From positions 26,923 through 90,922 of the forward strand of contig JAQGOE010000048.1 in NCBI GenBank assembly GCA_028293725.1: DNA of 64,000 nucleotides. The letters run 5' to 3'. Each line of letters begins with the position of its first letter. Within the stretch, counting starts at the first letter, position 1. Below are positions 6,562 through 17,386 of this stretch, one piece after another. The notes under the pieces were generated by a model. It did no database searches and had not been told where the DNA came from. It was given only the letters and a program-made list of their open reading frames with translations. The translations under genes were made by a program, and so were the position numbers. The stretch comes from Gammaproteobacteria bacterium. Its GTDB lineage: Bacteria; Pseudomonadota; Gammaproteobacteria; Steroidobacterales; Steroidobacteraceae.

Positions 6562-7869
6562 TTGGCGAAAGACGAGTTCGCGCGCCGCCGCCGCCAACTG
6601 ATGCGCCTGATGGGGCGCGACTCCATTGCCATCGTGCCGGCCGCGCCGGTTCGGCAGCGCAATAACGATGTGGACTATGCCTATCGTCAGGACAGTGACT
6701 TCCACTACCTGACGGGATTCGGTGAGCCCGAATCGGTTGCGGTGCTCATCCCCGGCCGTGAGCACGCGGAATACATCCTTTTCCTGCGCGATCGTGATCC
6801 CAAGCGTGAAGCGTGGAATGGTCGCCGCGCGGGCCCGCAGGGCGCGACGCGCGAATACGGCGCGGATGATGCGTTCCCTATTACTGACATGGACGAGATC
6901 CTGCCGGGGCTCCTCGAAAACCACACGAAGGTGTTCTACGCGATGGGGGTGTATCCGGATTTCGATCAACGGGTCGTCGGTTGGGTGAACGGCCTGCGCA
7001 CGCAGTCGAGTCACGGGCGCAATCTCCCCCAGGAGATCGTGGCGCTCAATCACGTGCTGCATGACATGAGGCTCTACAAGTCGCGTACCGAAGTCGAGCT
7101 CATGCGCGAGTCCGCGCGCATCGCCGCGCAGGGTCATGTCCGTGCGATGCGTTTCTGCCGCCCCGGCCGTATGGAGTACGAGGTCATGGCGGAGCTCCTC
7201 CATGAATTCAGGCGTCATAACGCCGACACGTCCTATCACCCTATCGTAGGGGGCGGCGCGAACAGCTGCATCCTTCACTACGGCGAGAATGACCAGCCGC
7301 TGAATGACGGCGACCTGCTACTGGTCGATGCCGGATGCGAATACGAGTGCTATGCCTCTGACATAACGCGTACGTATCCCGTGAACGGGTGCTTCACGCC
7401 GGAGCAGCGGGCGGTCTACGAGGTGGTGCTGGAGGCGAATCGCGCCGCTATCGCGCAGGTCCGTCCGGGTAATCACTGGAACGATCCGCACCTGGCCGCC
7501 GTTAAAGTCATTACGCAGGGCCTGGTCAAACTGGGGCTCCTGAAGGGGCGGGCCGCGAAGCTCGAGCGCGATGGCGCTTACAGGCGGTTCTTCATGCATC
7601 GGACGGGTCACTGGTTGGGTATCGATGTTCACGATGTGGGTGACTACAAAATCGGTGACGCGTGGCGCGTGCTCGAGCCCGGGATGGTGATGACCATCGA
7701 GCCCGGCATTTACATTCCGGCGGGTAGCCGCGGCGTGCCTAAGCGTTTTCACAACATCGGCATCCGCATCGAGGACGACGTGGTGGTGACGAAGACGGGG
7801 GCGGAAGTGCTCACCTCTGGCGCGCCGAAGGGTGTCGACGAGATTGAAGCTCTCATGGCGGCGGGCTGA
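6562..7869 (+). CDS. pepP: Xaa-Pro aminopeptidase (aminopeptidase P)
   Basis: The 435-residue protein starts at TTG (AKDEFARRRRQLMRLMG). The N-terminal domain (about 1-175) is followed by the pita-bread peptidase domain. The metal ligands lie in DAGCEYECYASDITRTYP, HRTGHWLGIDVHDVG and IEPGIYI plus IRIEDD, the M24B manganese site. It removes N-terminal residues preceding proline. The length and neighbours match E. coli pepP. The TTG start follows an AAGGATC ribosome site. Confidence 0.94.
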   Translation: MAKDEFARRRRQLMRLMGRDSIAIVPAAPVRQRNNDVDYAYRQDSDFHYLTGFGEPESVAVLIPGREHAEYILFLRDRDPKREAWNGRRAGPQGATREYGADDAFPITDMDEILPGLLENHTKVFYAMGVYPDFDQRVVGWVNGLRTQSSHGRNLPQEIVALNHVLHDMRLYKSRTEVELMRESARIAAQGHVRAMRFCRPGRMEYEVMAELLHEFRRHNADTSYHPIVGGGANSCILHYGENDQPLNDGDLLLVDAGCEYECYASDITRTYPVNGCFTPEQRAVYEVVLEANRAAIAQVRPGNHWNDPHLAAVKVITQGLVKLGLLKGRAAKLERDGAYRRFFMHRTGHWLGIDVHDVGDYKIGDAWRVLEPGMVMTIEPGIYIPAGSRGVPKRFHNIGIRIEDDVVVTKTGAEVLTSGAPKGVDEIEALMAAG

Positions 7870-7875
7870 GCCGCG

Positions 7876-9156
7876 ATGAAAGTCGACGTCGCGATTGTCG
7901 GTGGAGGGATGGTTGGCGCGAGTCTCGCGCTTGCGCTGCGAGGACTTGGTGTCGACGTAGTGCTCGTCGAGGGTGTCGCGCCTGGCTCTGGTGCGCAGCC
8001 GAGCTTTGACGATCGCACGACCGCGTTGGGCAACGCCAGCCGCCGCATCTTCGAGAGCCTCGGTATATGGGGAGACATCGCGCCTCAGGCTGCGGGCATC
8101 CGTACGATCCATGTTTCGGACGCCGGTCGATTCGGGTTCGCGCGGCTGCGGGCCGAGGAGCAGGGAATCGATGCGTTCGGATACGTGGTGGCCAACAGGG
8201 TTATCGGGACGGCGCTGTGGGGGCGGTTGTCAGCGTTGTCTTCAGAGGGAATCGTGGTGCGCGTCCCGGCGACGGCTGAGGACATTGAGGTGTCGGGGGA
8301 CGGGGCTGCGTTTACGTTGGTTGGTGGCGCCGAGGCTGAGCGCGTGGAGGCACGCCTTCTTGTGGCGGCTGACGGCGCTCACTCCGCCGTTCGCGCCGCT
8401 GCAGCGATCGAAGCCGACGTAGAGGACTACGATCAAGTCGCGATTGTTGCCAACGTTGGGGCCGATCGTCCTCACGATGGCACTGCCTATGAGAGGTTCA
8501 CTGCGACCGGACCGCTCGCGGTACTGCCGCTCTACGATGGGAGCTATGGCGTTATCTGGTCTTGCCGGCCGGCGGATGCGGCTGGTGTTCTGTCTTTGGA
8601 TGACGGCAGTTATCTACGCGAGTTGCAGGCGCGGTTCGGATGGCGCGCCGGGCGGTTCGTGCGCGTTGGCCGGCGCGTTTCGTATCCGCTTAAGCTCACC
8701 CGCGCGGTGGAAACAACCGCGACTCGCACCGTGTTGATCGGGAACGCCGCGCAGGCGCTGCATCCGGTGGCAGGGCAGGGGTTCAACCTTGGGTTGAGAG
8801 ATGCGGCCATGCTTGCAGAGGTAATTGCTAACGCCGAGGGAGGCGACGTGGGTGCGCCCGAGCTGCTGCGTCGTTTCGCGGAGTGGCGGGCGGCCGATCG
8901 GGGGGGTGTTGTCCGCTTCACGGATGGGCTCGTTAAGTTGTTTGGCAGCTCGCTGCCTGGCGCTGGGATATTGCGCAACCTTGGATTGCTGATGTTCGAC
9001 CTGGCTCCGCCGGCGAAGAGCGCTCTTGCGAGGGTAAGCGCCGGGTTTGGTGGGCCTACGCCGCGATTGGCCCGTGGGTTGCCGCTGCGCGATGCGCCGA
9101 CGGGGAGCGGGGCTGTGCACGAGCGGTCGTCCGCCGGTAGGAGTGAGCGGCCATGA
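7876..9156 (+). CDS. ubiH: FAD-dependent 2-octaprenyl-6-methoxyphenol hydroxylase UbiH
   Basis: The 426-residue flavoprotein starts with the dinucleotide-binding motif VAIVGGGMVGASLALALRG. It has the second FAD motif (LIGNAAQALHPVAGQGFNLGLRDAAMLAE) near residue 290. The NAAQ.LHP.AGQGFN wording is that of UbiH rather than UbiI. The C-terminus has the UbiH-like TDGLVKLFGSSLP...RNLGLLMFDL. It hydroxylates ring position C1 in ubiquinone synthesis. It starts 6 bp after pepP, as in E. coli. A proline/arginine-rich tail of about 30 residues follows the conserved region. Confidence 0.9.
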   Translation: MKVDVAIVGGGMVGASLALALRGLGVDVVLVEGVAPGSGAQPSFDDRTTALGNASRRIFESLGIWGDIAPQAAGIRTIHVSDAGRFGFARLRAEEQGIDAFGYVVANRVIGTALWGRLSALSSEGIVVRVPATAEDIEVSGDGAAFTLVGGAEAERVEARLLVAADGAHSAVRAAAAIEADVEDYDQVAIVANVGADRPHDGTAYERFTATGPLAVLPLYDGSYGVIWSCRPADAAGVLSLDDGSYLRELQARFGWRAGRFVRVGRRVSYPLKLTRAVETTATRTVLIGNAAQALHPVAGQGFNLGLRDAAMLAEVIANAEGGDVGAPELLRRFAEWRAADRGGVVRFTDGLVKLFGSSLPGAGILRNLGLLMFDLAPPAKSALARVSAGFGGPTPRLARGLPLRDAPTGSGAVHERSSAGRSERP

Positions 9157-9180
9157 GTGGACGGATCTGCGGGAGCACTC

Positions 9181-10476
9181 GTGACAGATGAACGCGCGAT
9201 GACGGATGCGTATGACGTTCTCGTCATAGGTGGCGGACCTGTGGGCGCGTGTGTGGGGGCGCTGTTGGTGCAGGGCGCGGAGCGGGGGGCGACCGGGCAG
9301 CGAACCGCAACACCGTTTCGAGTGGCTGTGCTCGAGCCGAGTCGACCGCAGATGCCGGCTGGCGATTCGCCTGTCGATGCGCGGGTTGTTGCCGTGTCGA
9401 GGTCGAGCGAGCGGATATTGATGGCGGCGGGGGCGTGGGATCGGATTAGCGCGGCGCCGGCTGATGGTGTGACCGCGTCTGTGCCTCGACTGAATCCTTA
9501 TGAGCGTATGCGCATCTGGCATGAGAGCGTTGCCCCGGGGTCCTCCAGCGCGCTGGTGTTTGACGCTGCAGACGTTGGGGAACCCAATCTCGGGTACATC
9601 CTCGAGAACCGGGTGCTCCAGGCCGCACTGCTCGACACGTTTGAAGCGGCGGGCGGCGTCATTGAGCCCGCGCAGTTCGTGGGACTTCGAATCGAAGCAG
9701 ACGCCGTGCGCGTCGAGACCACTACCGGGACGTTGGTGGCGAGGCTCGTTATCGGTGCGGATGGGGCGCAGTCTTCAGTGAGACAGGCAGTGGGCCTCAC
9801 TGCGGACGCTTCTGACTACCGTCAAACGGCGATCGTCGCAACCGTGGCAACGGAGCGCTCGCACGAGAAGACCGCGTGGCAGCGTTTTATGCGCGATGGA
9901 ACGCTAGCATTCCTCCCGCTCGCGGATGGGACCACGTCGATCGTGTGGTCCGCCGACAATGACGTTGCGTCGGTGTTGCTCGGCGGCTCGCCTACGGATT
10001 TCGCGGCCGAGCTCGATCGCGCCTCTGACGGTGCGCTCGGGGCGACACGACTCGTGAGTGAGCGCGCGTCATTCCCACTGCGCCGTCTCGCAGCTCATCG
10101 TTACGTGGCGCAGAGGGTTGCGTTAATCGGTGACGCCGCGCACGTGGTGCATCCGTTGGCGGGGCAAGGGGTCAACCTGGGGCTGCTCGATGCGGCGGCA
10201 TTGGCGCAGTTACTACTCGACGCGCGTCAGGAGCGGGAAGACCCCGGCGCACTGAGAGTGCTGCGACAGTACGAGCGGTGGCGAAAGAGCGAGGTTGCGT
10301 TCATGAGCTCGGCGATCGACGCGTTCGATCGATTCCTCGCGCATGGACGCGGGCCGCTGTCGAAATTGGCGCAGCGGGGGCTGGGGTGGGTGAATCGTAG
10401 TCAGGAGGCGAAGCGATTTTTCATCGCGCGGGCGTTGGGGACGGCGGGAGAGTTGCCGCGGGTCGCGCAGCGGTAG
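9181..10476 (+). CDS. ubiI: FAD-dependent ubiquinone C5 hydroxylase UbiI (VisC-type)
   Basis: The preferred start is GTG 9181, preceded by GGGAG at the right spacing; GTG 9157 and ATG 9199 are alternatives in frame. The 431-residue product has YDVLVIGGGPVGACVGALL at the N-terminus and IGDAAHVVHPLAGQGVNLGL near the C-terminus, the GDAAH.VHPLAGQGVN form typical of UbiI/VisC. It hydroxylates ring position C5. The N-terminal Rossmann motif is split by a 20-residue insertion (EQ-poor, Gly/Thr/Ala) before the FAD-binding ELEPS-like strand, which is somewhat unusual. Confidence 0.88.
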   Translation: MTDERAMTDAYDVLVIGGGPVGACVGALLVQGAERGATGQRTATPFRVAVLEPSRPQMPAGDSPVDARVVAVSRSSERILMAAGAWDRISAAPADGVTASVPRLNPYERMRIWHESVAPGSSSALVFDAADVGEPNLGYILENRVLQAALLDTFEAAGGVIEPAQFVGLRIEADAVRVETTTGTLVARLVIGADGAQSSVRQAVGLTADASDYRQTAIVATVATERSHEKTAWQRFMRDGTLAFLPLADGTTSIVWSADNDVASVLLGGSPTDFAAELDRASDGALGATRLVSERASFPLRRLAAHRYVAQRVALIGDAAHVVHPLAGQGVNLGLLDAAALAQLLLDARQEREDPGALRVLRQYERWRKSEVAFMSSAIDAFDRFLAHGRGPLSKLAQRGLGWVNRSQEAKRFFIARALGTAGELPRVAQR

Positions 10477-10486
10477 CCAGGCGGCC

Positions 10487-10828
10487 TTACTTCAACGGTA
10501 TACGGTCAATCTTCGCCGCTACGATGAAATCGTTCTCCGACAAACCCTTGATCGAGTGGGTCGTGAACTGCACCCGGCAATAGTTGTAGCCGACCTCGAG
10601 GTCCGGATGGTGGTCCTCGATGTTGGCGATATGAGCCAGCGCGTTCACGAAGCTCATGGTGCGGTAGAAGTCCCGGAACGCAAAGGCCCGGCGGAGCACG
10701 CCGCCGGCTTCCATGTTGACCACCCAGTCACCGACGAGGTCTTTCCGAAAGACCTCGGCCTCATCGCGCGTGAGGGGAGCGACGCCACCCTCACACGCTT
10801 TGCACTTTCGGTCCGCTAGGTCGGTCAT
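10487..10828 (-). CDS. phhB: 4a-hydroxytetrahydrobiopterin dehydratase (PCD/DCoH family)
   Basis: The 113-residue protein contains the family's active-site stretch AHIANIEDHHPDLEVGYNYCRVQFTTHSIKGLSENDF, including the HHP motif that binds the pterin. It dehydrates 4a-carbinolamine pterin, usually after phenylalanine hydroxylase, though phhA is not in the window; some members assist molybdopterin or other pterin chemistry. The stop lies 10 bp from that of ubiI (convergent). ispG is upstream on the same strand. Confidence 0.93.
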   Translation of the reverse strand: MTDLADRKCKACEGGVAPLTRDEAEVFRKDLVGDWVVNMEAGGVLRRAFAFRDFYRTMSFVNALAHIANIEDHHPDLEVGYNYCRVQFTTHSIKGLSENDFIVAAKIDRIPLK

Positions 10829-10851
10829 GTCGTCTCAGAGTGAGAAGTAGA

Positions 10852-12168
<1,317 letters not shown>

Positions 12169-12294
12169 AAGGAGGACGTAACGTGCGATATGCCGATTCT
12201 ACAGGGTGAGGCACTGCGTTGCGCCCCCTCGACTCACCAGGGTTCGAGGCGAGGACTTAGCCGAGCTGCTATGATCCACCCGCTCGCTCAATAC

Positions 12295-12501
12295 AGTCTG
12301 TTCGGAGAGAGTCCGGCCTGGTGCCGGAACGCCGAAGGCGCAAGTTCCGCCCGGAAACGCTCAGGCCCACGAACGGCAGACTGCGGAAAAATCGGTATTT
12401 TCCGTGCGGGCTCTGGAGAGAGGTGGACGCCCATGCAGGTCCACCCACCGAAGGGGAGCGGCGTCCACTGACGCCTGATCTCTCAGGTCACAGGACAGAG
12501 G
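12295..12501 (+). promoter_or_regulatory. Tandem glycine riboswitch (gcvT element)
   Basis: Two aptamers are visible. The first (about 12301-12395) has CGGAGAGAGTCC, GCCGAAGGCGCAA and CCGGAAACGCTCAGG. The second (about 12411-12500) has CTCTGGAGAGAG, CACCGAAGGGGAGC, TGACGCCTGATCTCTCAGGT and ACAGGACAGAGG. These are the conserved internal loops and closing stems of the gcvT riboswitch, in the classical two-aptamer arrangement. It precedes gcvT, so it senses glycine to control the cleavage operon. The intrinsic terminator directly after aptamer 2 indicates control at transcription; glycine is expected to favour readthrough, as known for gcvT elements. Confidence 0.93.
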
Positions 12502-12543
12502 GGCGGCAGATGCTCATAGAAGAAGCGTCTGCCGCCTTTTTTT
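12502..12543 (+). terminator. Terminator of the glycine riboswitch expression platform
   Basis: A 13-bp stem with one G-T pair (GGCGGCAGATGCT with AGCGTCTGCCGCC) is followed by seven T residues. Its 5' arm directly abuts the 3' strand of aptamer-2 P1 (CAGAGG), so folding of the aptamer can compete with or permit the terminator. It lies 40 bp before the gcvT start. Confidence 0.88.
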
Positions 12544-12582
12544 GTCGCGGACTTACGCTTTTTTGGCGAGTCCGGAGGACCC

Positions 12583-13692
12583 GTGGGAAGACAGACCCCT
12601 TTGTTCCAGCTTCACCGTGAGCTGGGCGCGCGTATCGTCGATTTCGGTGGATGGGACATGCCCGTCCAATACAGTTCCCAGATCGGCGAGCACCACGCGG
12701 TCCGGCGCGCGGCGGGCGTATTCGACGTTTCCCACATGTGCGTCATCGACCTCAAGGGCGCGCGGGTGCGGCCGTTTCTGCGTGCACTGCTCGCCAACGA
12801 TGTCGACAAGCTGGTTCGGCCGGGCAAGGCCCTCTACAGCTGCATGCTCAACGAGTCCGGGGGCGTGCTCGACGATCTCATTGTTTATTACTTGTCCGAT
12901 TCCTGGTTCCGGGTGGTCGTGAATGCCGGGACTCGCGACAAAGATCTCGCCTGGATCCGGCGCCATGCCCGGGAGTTCGATGTCGGCGTGCTCGAGCGCA
13001 CCGAGCTCGCCATGCTTGCGATACAAGGACCCGAAGGCCGCGCCAAGACGGCAAAACTCCTGTCGCGAGTCGGCGCGGCCACCGCTCTCGAGCTCGATAC
13101 CTTCGTCGGTCGTGAGATCGATGGTTGGTTCGTCGCCCGGACCGGCTATACCGGCGAAGACGGCTTCGAAGTCATGCTGCCGGCGTCCGACGCCGAGCGG
13201 GTGTGGCGTGAATTGAATTCGCTCGGTGTTGCTTCTTGCGGTCTCGGTGCGCGCGACACATTGCGGCTGGAGGCTGGCATGAATTTATATGGCAGCGACA
13301 TGGATGAAACCACCCATCCTTTCGAGTCCGGCCTCTCCTGGACCGTTGCGATGGAGGCGGCGGGCACCGCGCGCGAGCGGCGCTTCATCGGGCGCGAGGC
13401 GCTCGAAGCCATCAAAGCGCAGGGCTCACCGCGCAAACTCGTCGGCCTTCTGTTGGAAGAGCGGGGTGTCCTCCGCGGTCACCAGCGTGTGGTGGTGCCC
13501 GGGCTCGGTGAGGGCGTGACCACCAGCGGCACGTTCTCTCCGACCCTCGAGCGCTCAATAGCGTTCGCCCGCGTACCGGCCGCTACCGGCCAACAGGTCC
13601 AGGTGGATATTCGCGGCAAGCTCCTCAACGCACGGGTGGTGAAGCCCCCGTTCGTACGGTTCGGCCAAGCCGTGGCGCCCCTGCTGCAATAA
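12583..13692 (+). CDS. gcvT: Glycine cleavage system T protein (aminomethyltransferase)
   Basis: The 369-residue protein starts at GTG 12583 with a strong GGAGGA site eight bases upstream. Motifs are GARIVDFGGWDMPVQY, the folate-site VFDVSHMCV, and YTGEDGFEVMLP near residue 190. It transfers the methylene carbon from the H-protein-bound aminomethyl group to THF and releases ammonia. It is first in the riboswitch-controlled gcvT-H-PA-PB operon. Confidence 0.96.
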   Translation: MGRQTPLFQLHRELGARIVDFGGWDMPVQYSSQIGEHHAVRRAAGVFDVSHMCVIDLKGARVRPFLRALLANDVDKLVRPGKALYSCMLNESGGVLDDLIVYYLSDSWFRVVVNAGTRDKDLAWIRRHAREFDVGVLERTELAMLAIQGPEGRAKTAKLLSRVGAATALELDTFVGREIDGWFVARTGYTGEDGFEVMLPASDAERVWRELNSLGVASCGLGARDTLRLEAGMNLYGSDMDETTHPFESGLSWTVAMEAAGTARERRFIGREALEAIKAQGSPRKLVGLLLEERGVLRGHQRVVVPGLGEGVTTSGTFSPTLERSIAFARVPAATGQQVQVDIRGKLLNARVVKPPFVRFGQAVAPLLQ

Positions 13693-13725
13693 CACGATAC
13701 AGCACTCTTCAAACGGAGATTCCCG

Positions 13726-14121
13726 ATGAGCAAGGTTCCCGCCGATCTCAAGTACACGAAGACCCACGAATGGTTGCGATCGCTGCCGGATGGCAGCATT
13801 GAAATTGGCATCACGGATCACGCCCAGCACGCGCTCGGCGACCTCGTATTCGTTGAAGTTCCGGAGGCGGGCCGCGTCTTGAAGGCCGGCGAGCCGTGCG
13901 CAGTGGTCGAGTCGGTAAAAGCGGCCTCTGACGTGTACGCCCCCGTGACCGGGGAAGTTCTCTCGGGCAATCCGAAGCTCGCGAGCACTCCCGAGACGAT
14001 CAACACAGACTCCTACGGTGAAGGTTGGCTCATGCGAGTACGGCCTACGGCGGGCGGACCCGCGGCAGAGCTCCTGTCGCCGGCCGAATACACCAAGCTT
14101 CAACAGGAGGAGGGTGACTGA
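13726..14121 (+). CDS. gcvH: Glycine cleavage system H protein
   Basis: The 131-residue lipoyl carrier has [16 protein letters not shown] at the N-terminus and the lipoyl-lysine site [16 protein letters not shown] near residue 65. The C-terminus GEGWLMRV is conserved. It shuttles the aminomethyl group between P and T proteins. Its stop overlaps the gcvPA ATG by one base. Confidence 0.97.
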   Translation: MSKVPADLKYTKTHEWLRSLPDGSIEIGITDHAQHALGDLVFVEVPEAGRVLKAGEPCAVVESVKAASDVYAPVTGEVLSGNPKLASTPETINTDSYGEGWLMRVRPTAGGPAAELLSPAEYTKLQQEEGD

Positions 14122-15494
14122 TGGCCTTCATTCCGCACACTCCTGCCGACGTCGAGGCCATGCTCGCGGCCATCGGTGTTGCCAGTATCGAAGACCTCTT
14201 CGACGAAATCCCCGCGACCCTGCGAGTGAAGTCGCTTGCGGGCATACCGGACGAGTTGAATGAGATGGAGGTCGGCCGCCTGATGAGCGAGCGGGCGCGT
14301 GCCGATGGCCGACCGTTATGCTTCATCGGGGCCGGGGCCTACGAGCACCATATTCCGGCAGCAGTGTGGGCTATCACGACTCGCGGTGAGTTCTACAGCG
14401 CCTACACGCCCTATCAGGCGGAAGCCAGCCAAGGCACGCTGCAGCTCATCTACGAATACCAGACCATGATCGCCAGCCTCACCGGTATGCAGGTGTCGAA
14501 TGCATCGGTGTACGACGGTGCCTCTGCCGTTGCCGAAGCGAGCCTCATGGCGGTACGCGCGAATCGTCGCTCCAAATCACAGCGGATTCTCGTTCCAACG
14601 ACTGTCCATCCGCATTACCGCAAGGTGGCCGTTGCCACGGCGGGCAACCAGGGGCTGCGCTTCGAGGAAGTGCCGTACTCCACTGGCGAAGGGGTCGTGG
14701 CGACGACTTCGCTGGCGAAGTATGAAGGGGAGGACATCACCGCCCTGGTCATCCAACAGCCGAATTTCTTCGGACGGTTCGAGGATGTCGACGCATTGAC
14801 GGATTGGGCTCACGCGCGCGGCATTATGGTGATCGCCGTCGTTAATCCGACGTCGCTGGCGCTTCTGAAGCCGCCGGGCTCGTGGGGTACCAAGGGTGCC
14901 GACATCGCTGTGGGTGACGGGCAGCCGTTGGGAGTGCCGCTGTCATCGGGCGGACCCTATTTCGGGTTCATGACGACGCGCATGGAGTATGTGCGCCAGA
15001 TGCCCGGACGAATCGTCGGGCGCACGATGGATTTGAGCGGACGCGCAGGCTTTACCCTGACACTGCAGGCGCGCGAGCAACATATCCGTCGCGCCAAGGC
15101 GACATCCAACATTTGCACCAACCAGGGGCTGTTGGTGACCGCGGCGACGATTTACATGTCGCTGATGGGGCCGCAGGGTCTCGGGCGGACGGCCGCGGCC
15201 TCACATGCGCGGACGCGCGAGCTCGTGGACGGGCTGACACGTTTGAAGGGCGTGCGGGCTGCGTTTCAGGGGCCGGTGTTCCACGAGTCGGTGGTGTTGC
15301 TCGATCGTCCGGTCGCGCCGATTCTGAAGATGCTGGCGAGCCGGGGGATCTTGGGAGGGCTCGATCTCGCGGAGTATTACCCGGAGCTGGGGCCGGCGCT
15401 GCTGGTTTGCGCGACGGAGACGAAGACGACCGCGGATATCGAGAGTTATGTCGCCGCGCTCGGCGAAGTGATGCAGGCGGCGCGGGCCGCGTAG
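14121..15494 (+). CDS. gcvPA: Glycine dehydrogenase (decarboxylating) subunit 1
   Basis: The 457-residue protein is the N-terminal half of the P protein as a separate subunit. Typical motifs are [54 protein letters not shown] and [15 protein letters not shown]. It lacks the PLP lysine, which lies in subunit 2, and contributes to the shared active site. E. coli has a single fused GcvP; the two-subunit form occurs in many other bacteria. Confidence 0.95.
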   Translation: MAFIPHTPADVEAMLAAIGVASIEDLFDEIPATLRVKSLAGIPDELNEMEVGRLMSERARADGRPLCFIGAGAYEHHIPAAVWAITTRGEFYSAYTPYQAEASQGTLQLIYEYQTMIASLTGMQVSNASVYDGASAVAEASLMAVRANRRSKSQRILVPTTVHPHYRKVAVATAGNQGLRFEEVPYSTGEGVVATTSLAKYEGEDITALVIQQPNFFGRFEDVDALTDWAHARGIMVIAVVNPTSLALLKPPGSWGTKGADIAVGDGQPLGVPLSSGGPYFGFMTTRMEYVRQMPGRIVGRTMDLSGRAGFTLTLQAREQHIRRAKATSNICTNQGLLVTAATIYMSLMGPQGLGRTAAASHARTRELVDGLTRLKGVRAAFQGPVFHESVVLLDRPVAPILKMLASRGILGGLDLAEYYPELGPALLVCATETKTTADIESYVAALGEVMQAARAA

Positions 15495-15528
15495 GCCGCG
15501 CCGCGTAGGACTGACTGTGTGAGGATTT

Positions 15529-17010
15529 ATGATGCGTACCCATGAAAAAGTGATCTTCGAGCAATCGCACCCCGGCCGTGGCGCTTCCGACCAGTGGCCG
15601 CAGGATCCCGGTGCGGCCGCCACGGCGGATATTCCGGCCAGGTTGCGCCGTACACAGAAGCCGTTGCTGCCCGAAGTGGGCGAGTTGGAGACCGTGCGTC
15701 ACTTCACACGCCTGTCACAACTCAACTTCTCGATCGACACGCACTTCTACCCGCTCGGGTCGTGCACGATGAAGTACAACCCGAAGGCCTGCAATCAGTA
15801 CGCCATGTTGCCCGAGTTTCTGGGCCGGCATCCGCTCGGGCCCGAGACTCACGGCCAGGGCTTTCTCGCCTGCATGTACGAGTTGCAGGAGATGCTGAAG
15901 GAAGTGACGGGTATGCAGGCCGTCGCGTTGAGCCCGATGGCGGGCGCGCATGGGGAATTCGCGGGCGTGGCGATGATCCGCGCCTATCACCGCTCGCGTG
16001 GCGATCTCGCCCGCAATGAAATCATTGTCCCGGAAGCGGCGCATGGTACCAACCCGGCCACCGCGACCATGTGTGGCTGTGTCGTGCGGGAAATCCCCGT
16101 GGATGCCGCGGGAGACGTCGATCTCACGGCGCTCGCGGCGGCAGTGGGTCCAAATACCGCGGGCATCATGCTCACCAACCCCTCGACACTCGGAGTGTTC
16201 GAAAGGCGGATCGAGGAGGTGGCGCGCATCGTCCACGCAGCGGGCGGTCTCCTCTATTACGACGGGGCGAACCTCAACGCGATTCTGGGGAAAGTGCGCC
16301 CGGGCGACATGGGCTTTGATGTCATCCATATGAACCTGCACAAGACCTTCTCGACGCCGCATGGTGGCGGGGGGCCGGGCGCCGGGGCGGTGGGTGTGGG
16401 AGCGCGGCTGCAACCCTTCCTGCCGATTCCCATTGTGGGAAAGCACGACGAAAGGTACCGCTGGCTGACGGAGAAGGACCTGCCGCAGTCCATCGGCCGC
16501 CTGTCGGCTTTCATGGGCAACGCGGGGGTGCTCCTGCGCGCCTACATCTATATGCGCATGCTCGGCCGGGAGGGGATGAGCCGCGTTGGCGAGTACGCCA
16601 CGCTCAACGCGAACTACCTGCTGGCCCTGCTGCGGGCGCGGGGATTCGAGCCGGCGTACCCCACCCGCCGGGCCAGTCACGAGTTCATCATTACCCTGAA
16701 AAAGCAGGCCCGGGAGCTCGAAGTGACCGCCATGGACTTCGCCAAGCGGTTGCTCGACCATGGGTTTCATGCCCCGACGACCTACTTCCCACTGCTGGTG
16801 CCCGAATGTCTGCTGATCGAGCCGACCGAGACCGAGGGCAAGGACACACTGGACGCATTCGTCGCGGCCATGGCACAGATCCAGGCGGAGGCCGAACAAG
16901 AACCCGAGCGCGTGACGAGCGCACCGCATACCATGCCGGTGCGCCGCCTGGACGACGTTCGGGCGGCCAAACAATTGGATCTCACATGGAAGCCGACAGC
17001 GCAGCAATAG
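15529..17010 (+). CDS. gcvPB: Glycine dehydrogenase (decarboxylating) subunit 2
   Basis: The 493-residue protein is the PLP-carrying half of the P protein. The PLP lysine is in [17 protein letters not shown] near residue 270. Other family stretches are [11 protein letters not shown] and [15 protein letters not shown]. It decarboxylates glycine and passes the aminomethyl group to GcvH. Two adjacent ATG codons (15529 and 15532) could start translation. The 3' end overlaps the dgkA start by 25 bp. Confidence 0.95.
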   Translation: MMRTHEKVIFEQSHPGRGASDQWPQDPGAAATADIPARLRRTQKPLLPEVGELETVRHFTRLSQLNFSIDTHFYPLGSCTMKYNPKACNQYAMLPEFLGRHPLGPETHGQGFLACMYELQEMLKEVTGMQAVALSPMAGAHGEFAGVAMIRAYHRSRGDLARNEIIVPEAAHGTNPATATMCGCVVREIPVDAAGDVDLTALAAAVGPNTAGIMLTNPSTLGVFERRIEEVARIVHAAGGLLYYDGANLNAILGKVRPGDMGFDVIHMNLHKTFSTPHGGGGPGAGAVGVGARLQPFLPIPIVGKHDERYRWLTEKDLPQSIGRLSAFMGNAGVLLRAYIYMRMLGREGMSRVGEYATLNANYLLALLRARGFEPAYPTRRASHEFIITLKKQARELEVTAMDFAKRLLDHGFHAPTTYFPLLVPECLLIEPTETEGKDTLDAFVAAMAQIQAEAEQEPERVTSAPHTMPVRRLDDVRAAKQLDLTWKPTAQQ

Positions 17011-17372
17011 ACCGTTATAAACCTCGGGGTGTCACCCGGGTCATCCGGGCCCTGGGCTCCAGTACTAAGGGCCTCGCGGGCGCTTTCCGCGACGAGGCCG
17101 CGTTCCGGCAGGAACTCGCGTTGGCTCTGCTCGTCATACCTCTGGGCCTGTGGCTCGGACACAGCGGAGTGGAGCGTGCCCTGCTGATCGGCCCGGTGCT
17201 GTTGATTCTGATCGTGGAGCTCATCAACAGCGCCATCGAGGCGACCGTGGACCGCATCGGACTCGAGCGCCACGTGCTCGCGGGTCTTGCCAAAGACATC
17301 GGCTCGGCCGCCGTGTTCATGTCTTTCATACTGCTGGGCACCGTCTGGCTGCTCGTTCTGCTCGGCCGTTAA
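16986..17372 (+). CDS. dgkA: Diacylglycerol kinase
   Basis: The 128-residue protein from ATG 16986 has three hydrophobic segments and the family motif [17 protein letters not shown], with the catalytic glutamates. It phosphorylates diacylglycerol in the inner membrane, recycling it from lipopolysaccharide or glucan decoration. The start lies inside gcvPB, suggesting coupling to that operon. Lengths around 120-130 residues are usual. Confidence 0.93.
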   Translation: MEADSAAIDRYKPRGVTRVIRALGSSTKGLAGAFRDEAAFRQELALALLVIPLGLWLGHSGVERALLIGPVLLILIVELINSAIEATVDRIGLERHVLAGLAKDIGSAAVFMSFILLGTVWLLVLLGR

Positions 17373-17386
17373 CCAAGAGGATCGTG

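Noticed and set aside
12295..12501. Possible CRISPR-like repeat structure from the two similar aptamers
   Set aside because: The similarity is that of two glycine aptamers; there are no short identical repeats with unique spacers.
15715..17007. 430-residue minus-strand frame inside gcvPB
   Set aside because: It is the shadow of a strongly conserved gene; codon periodicity fits the plus strand.
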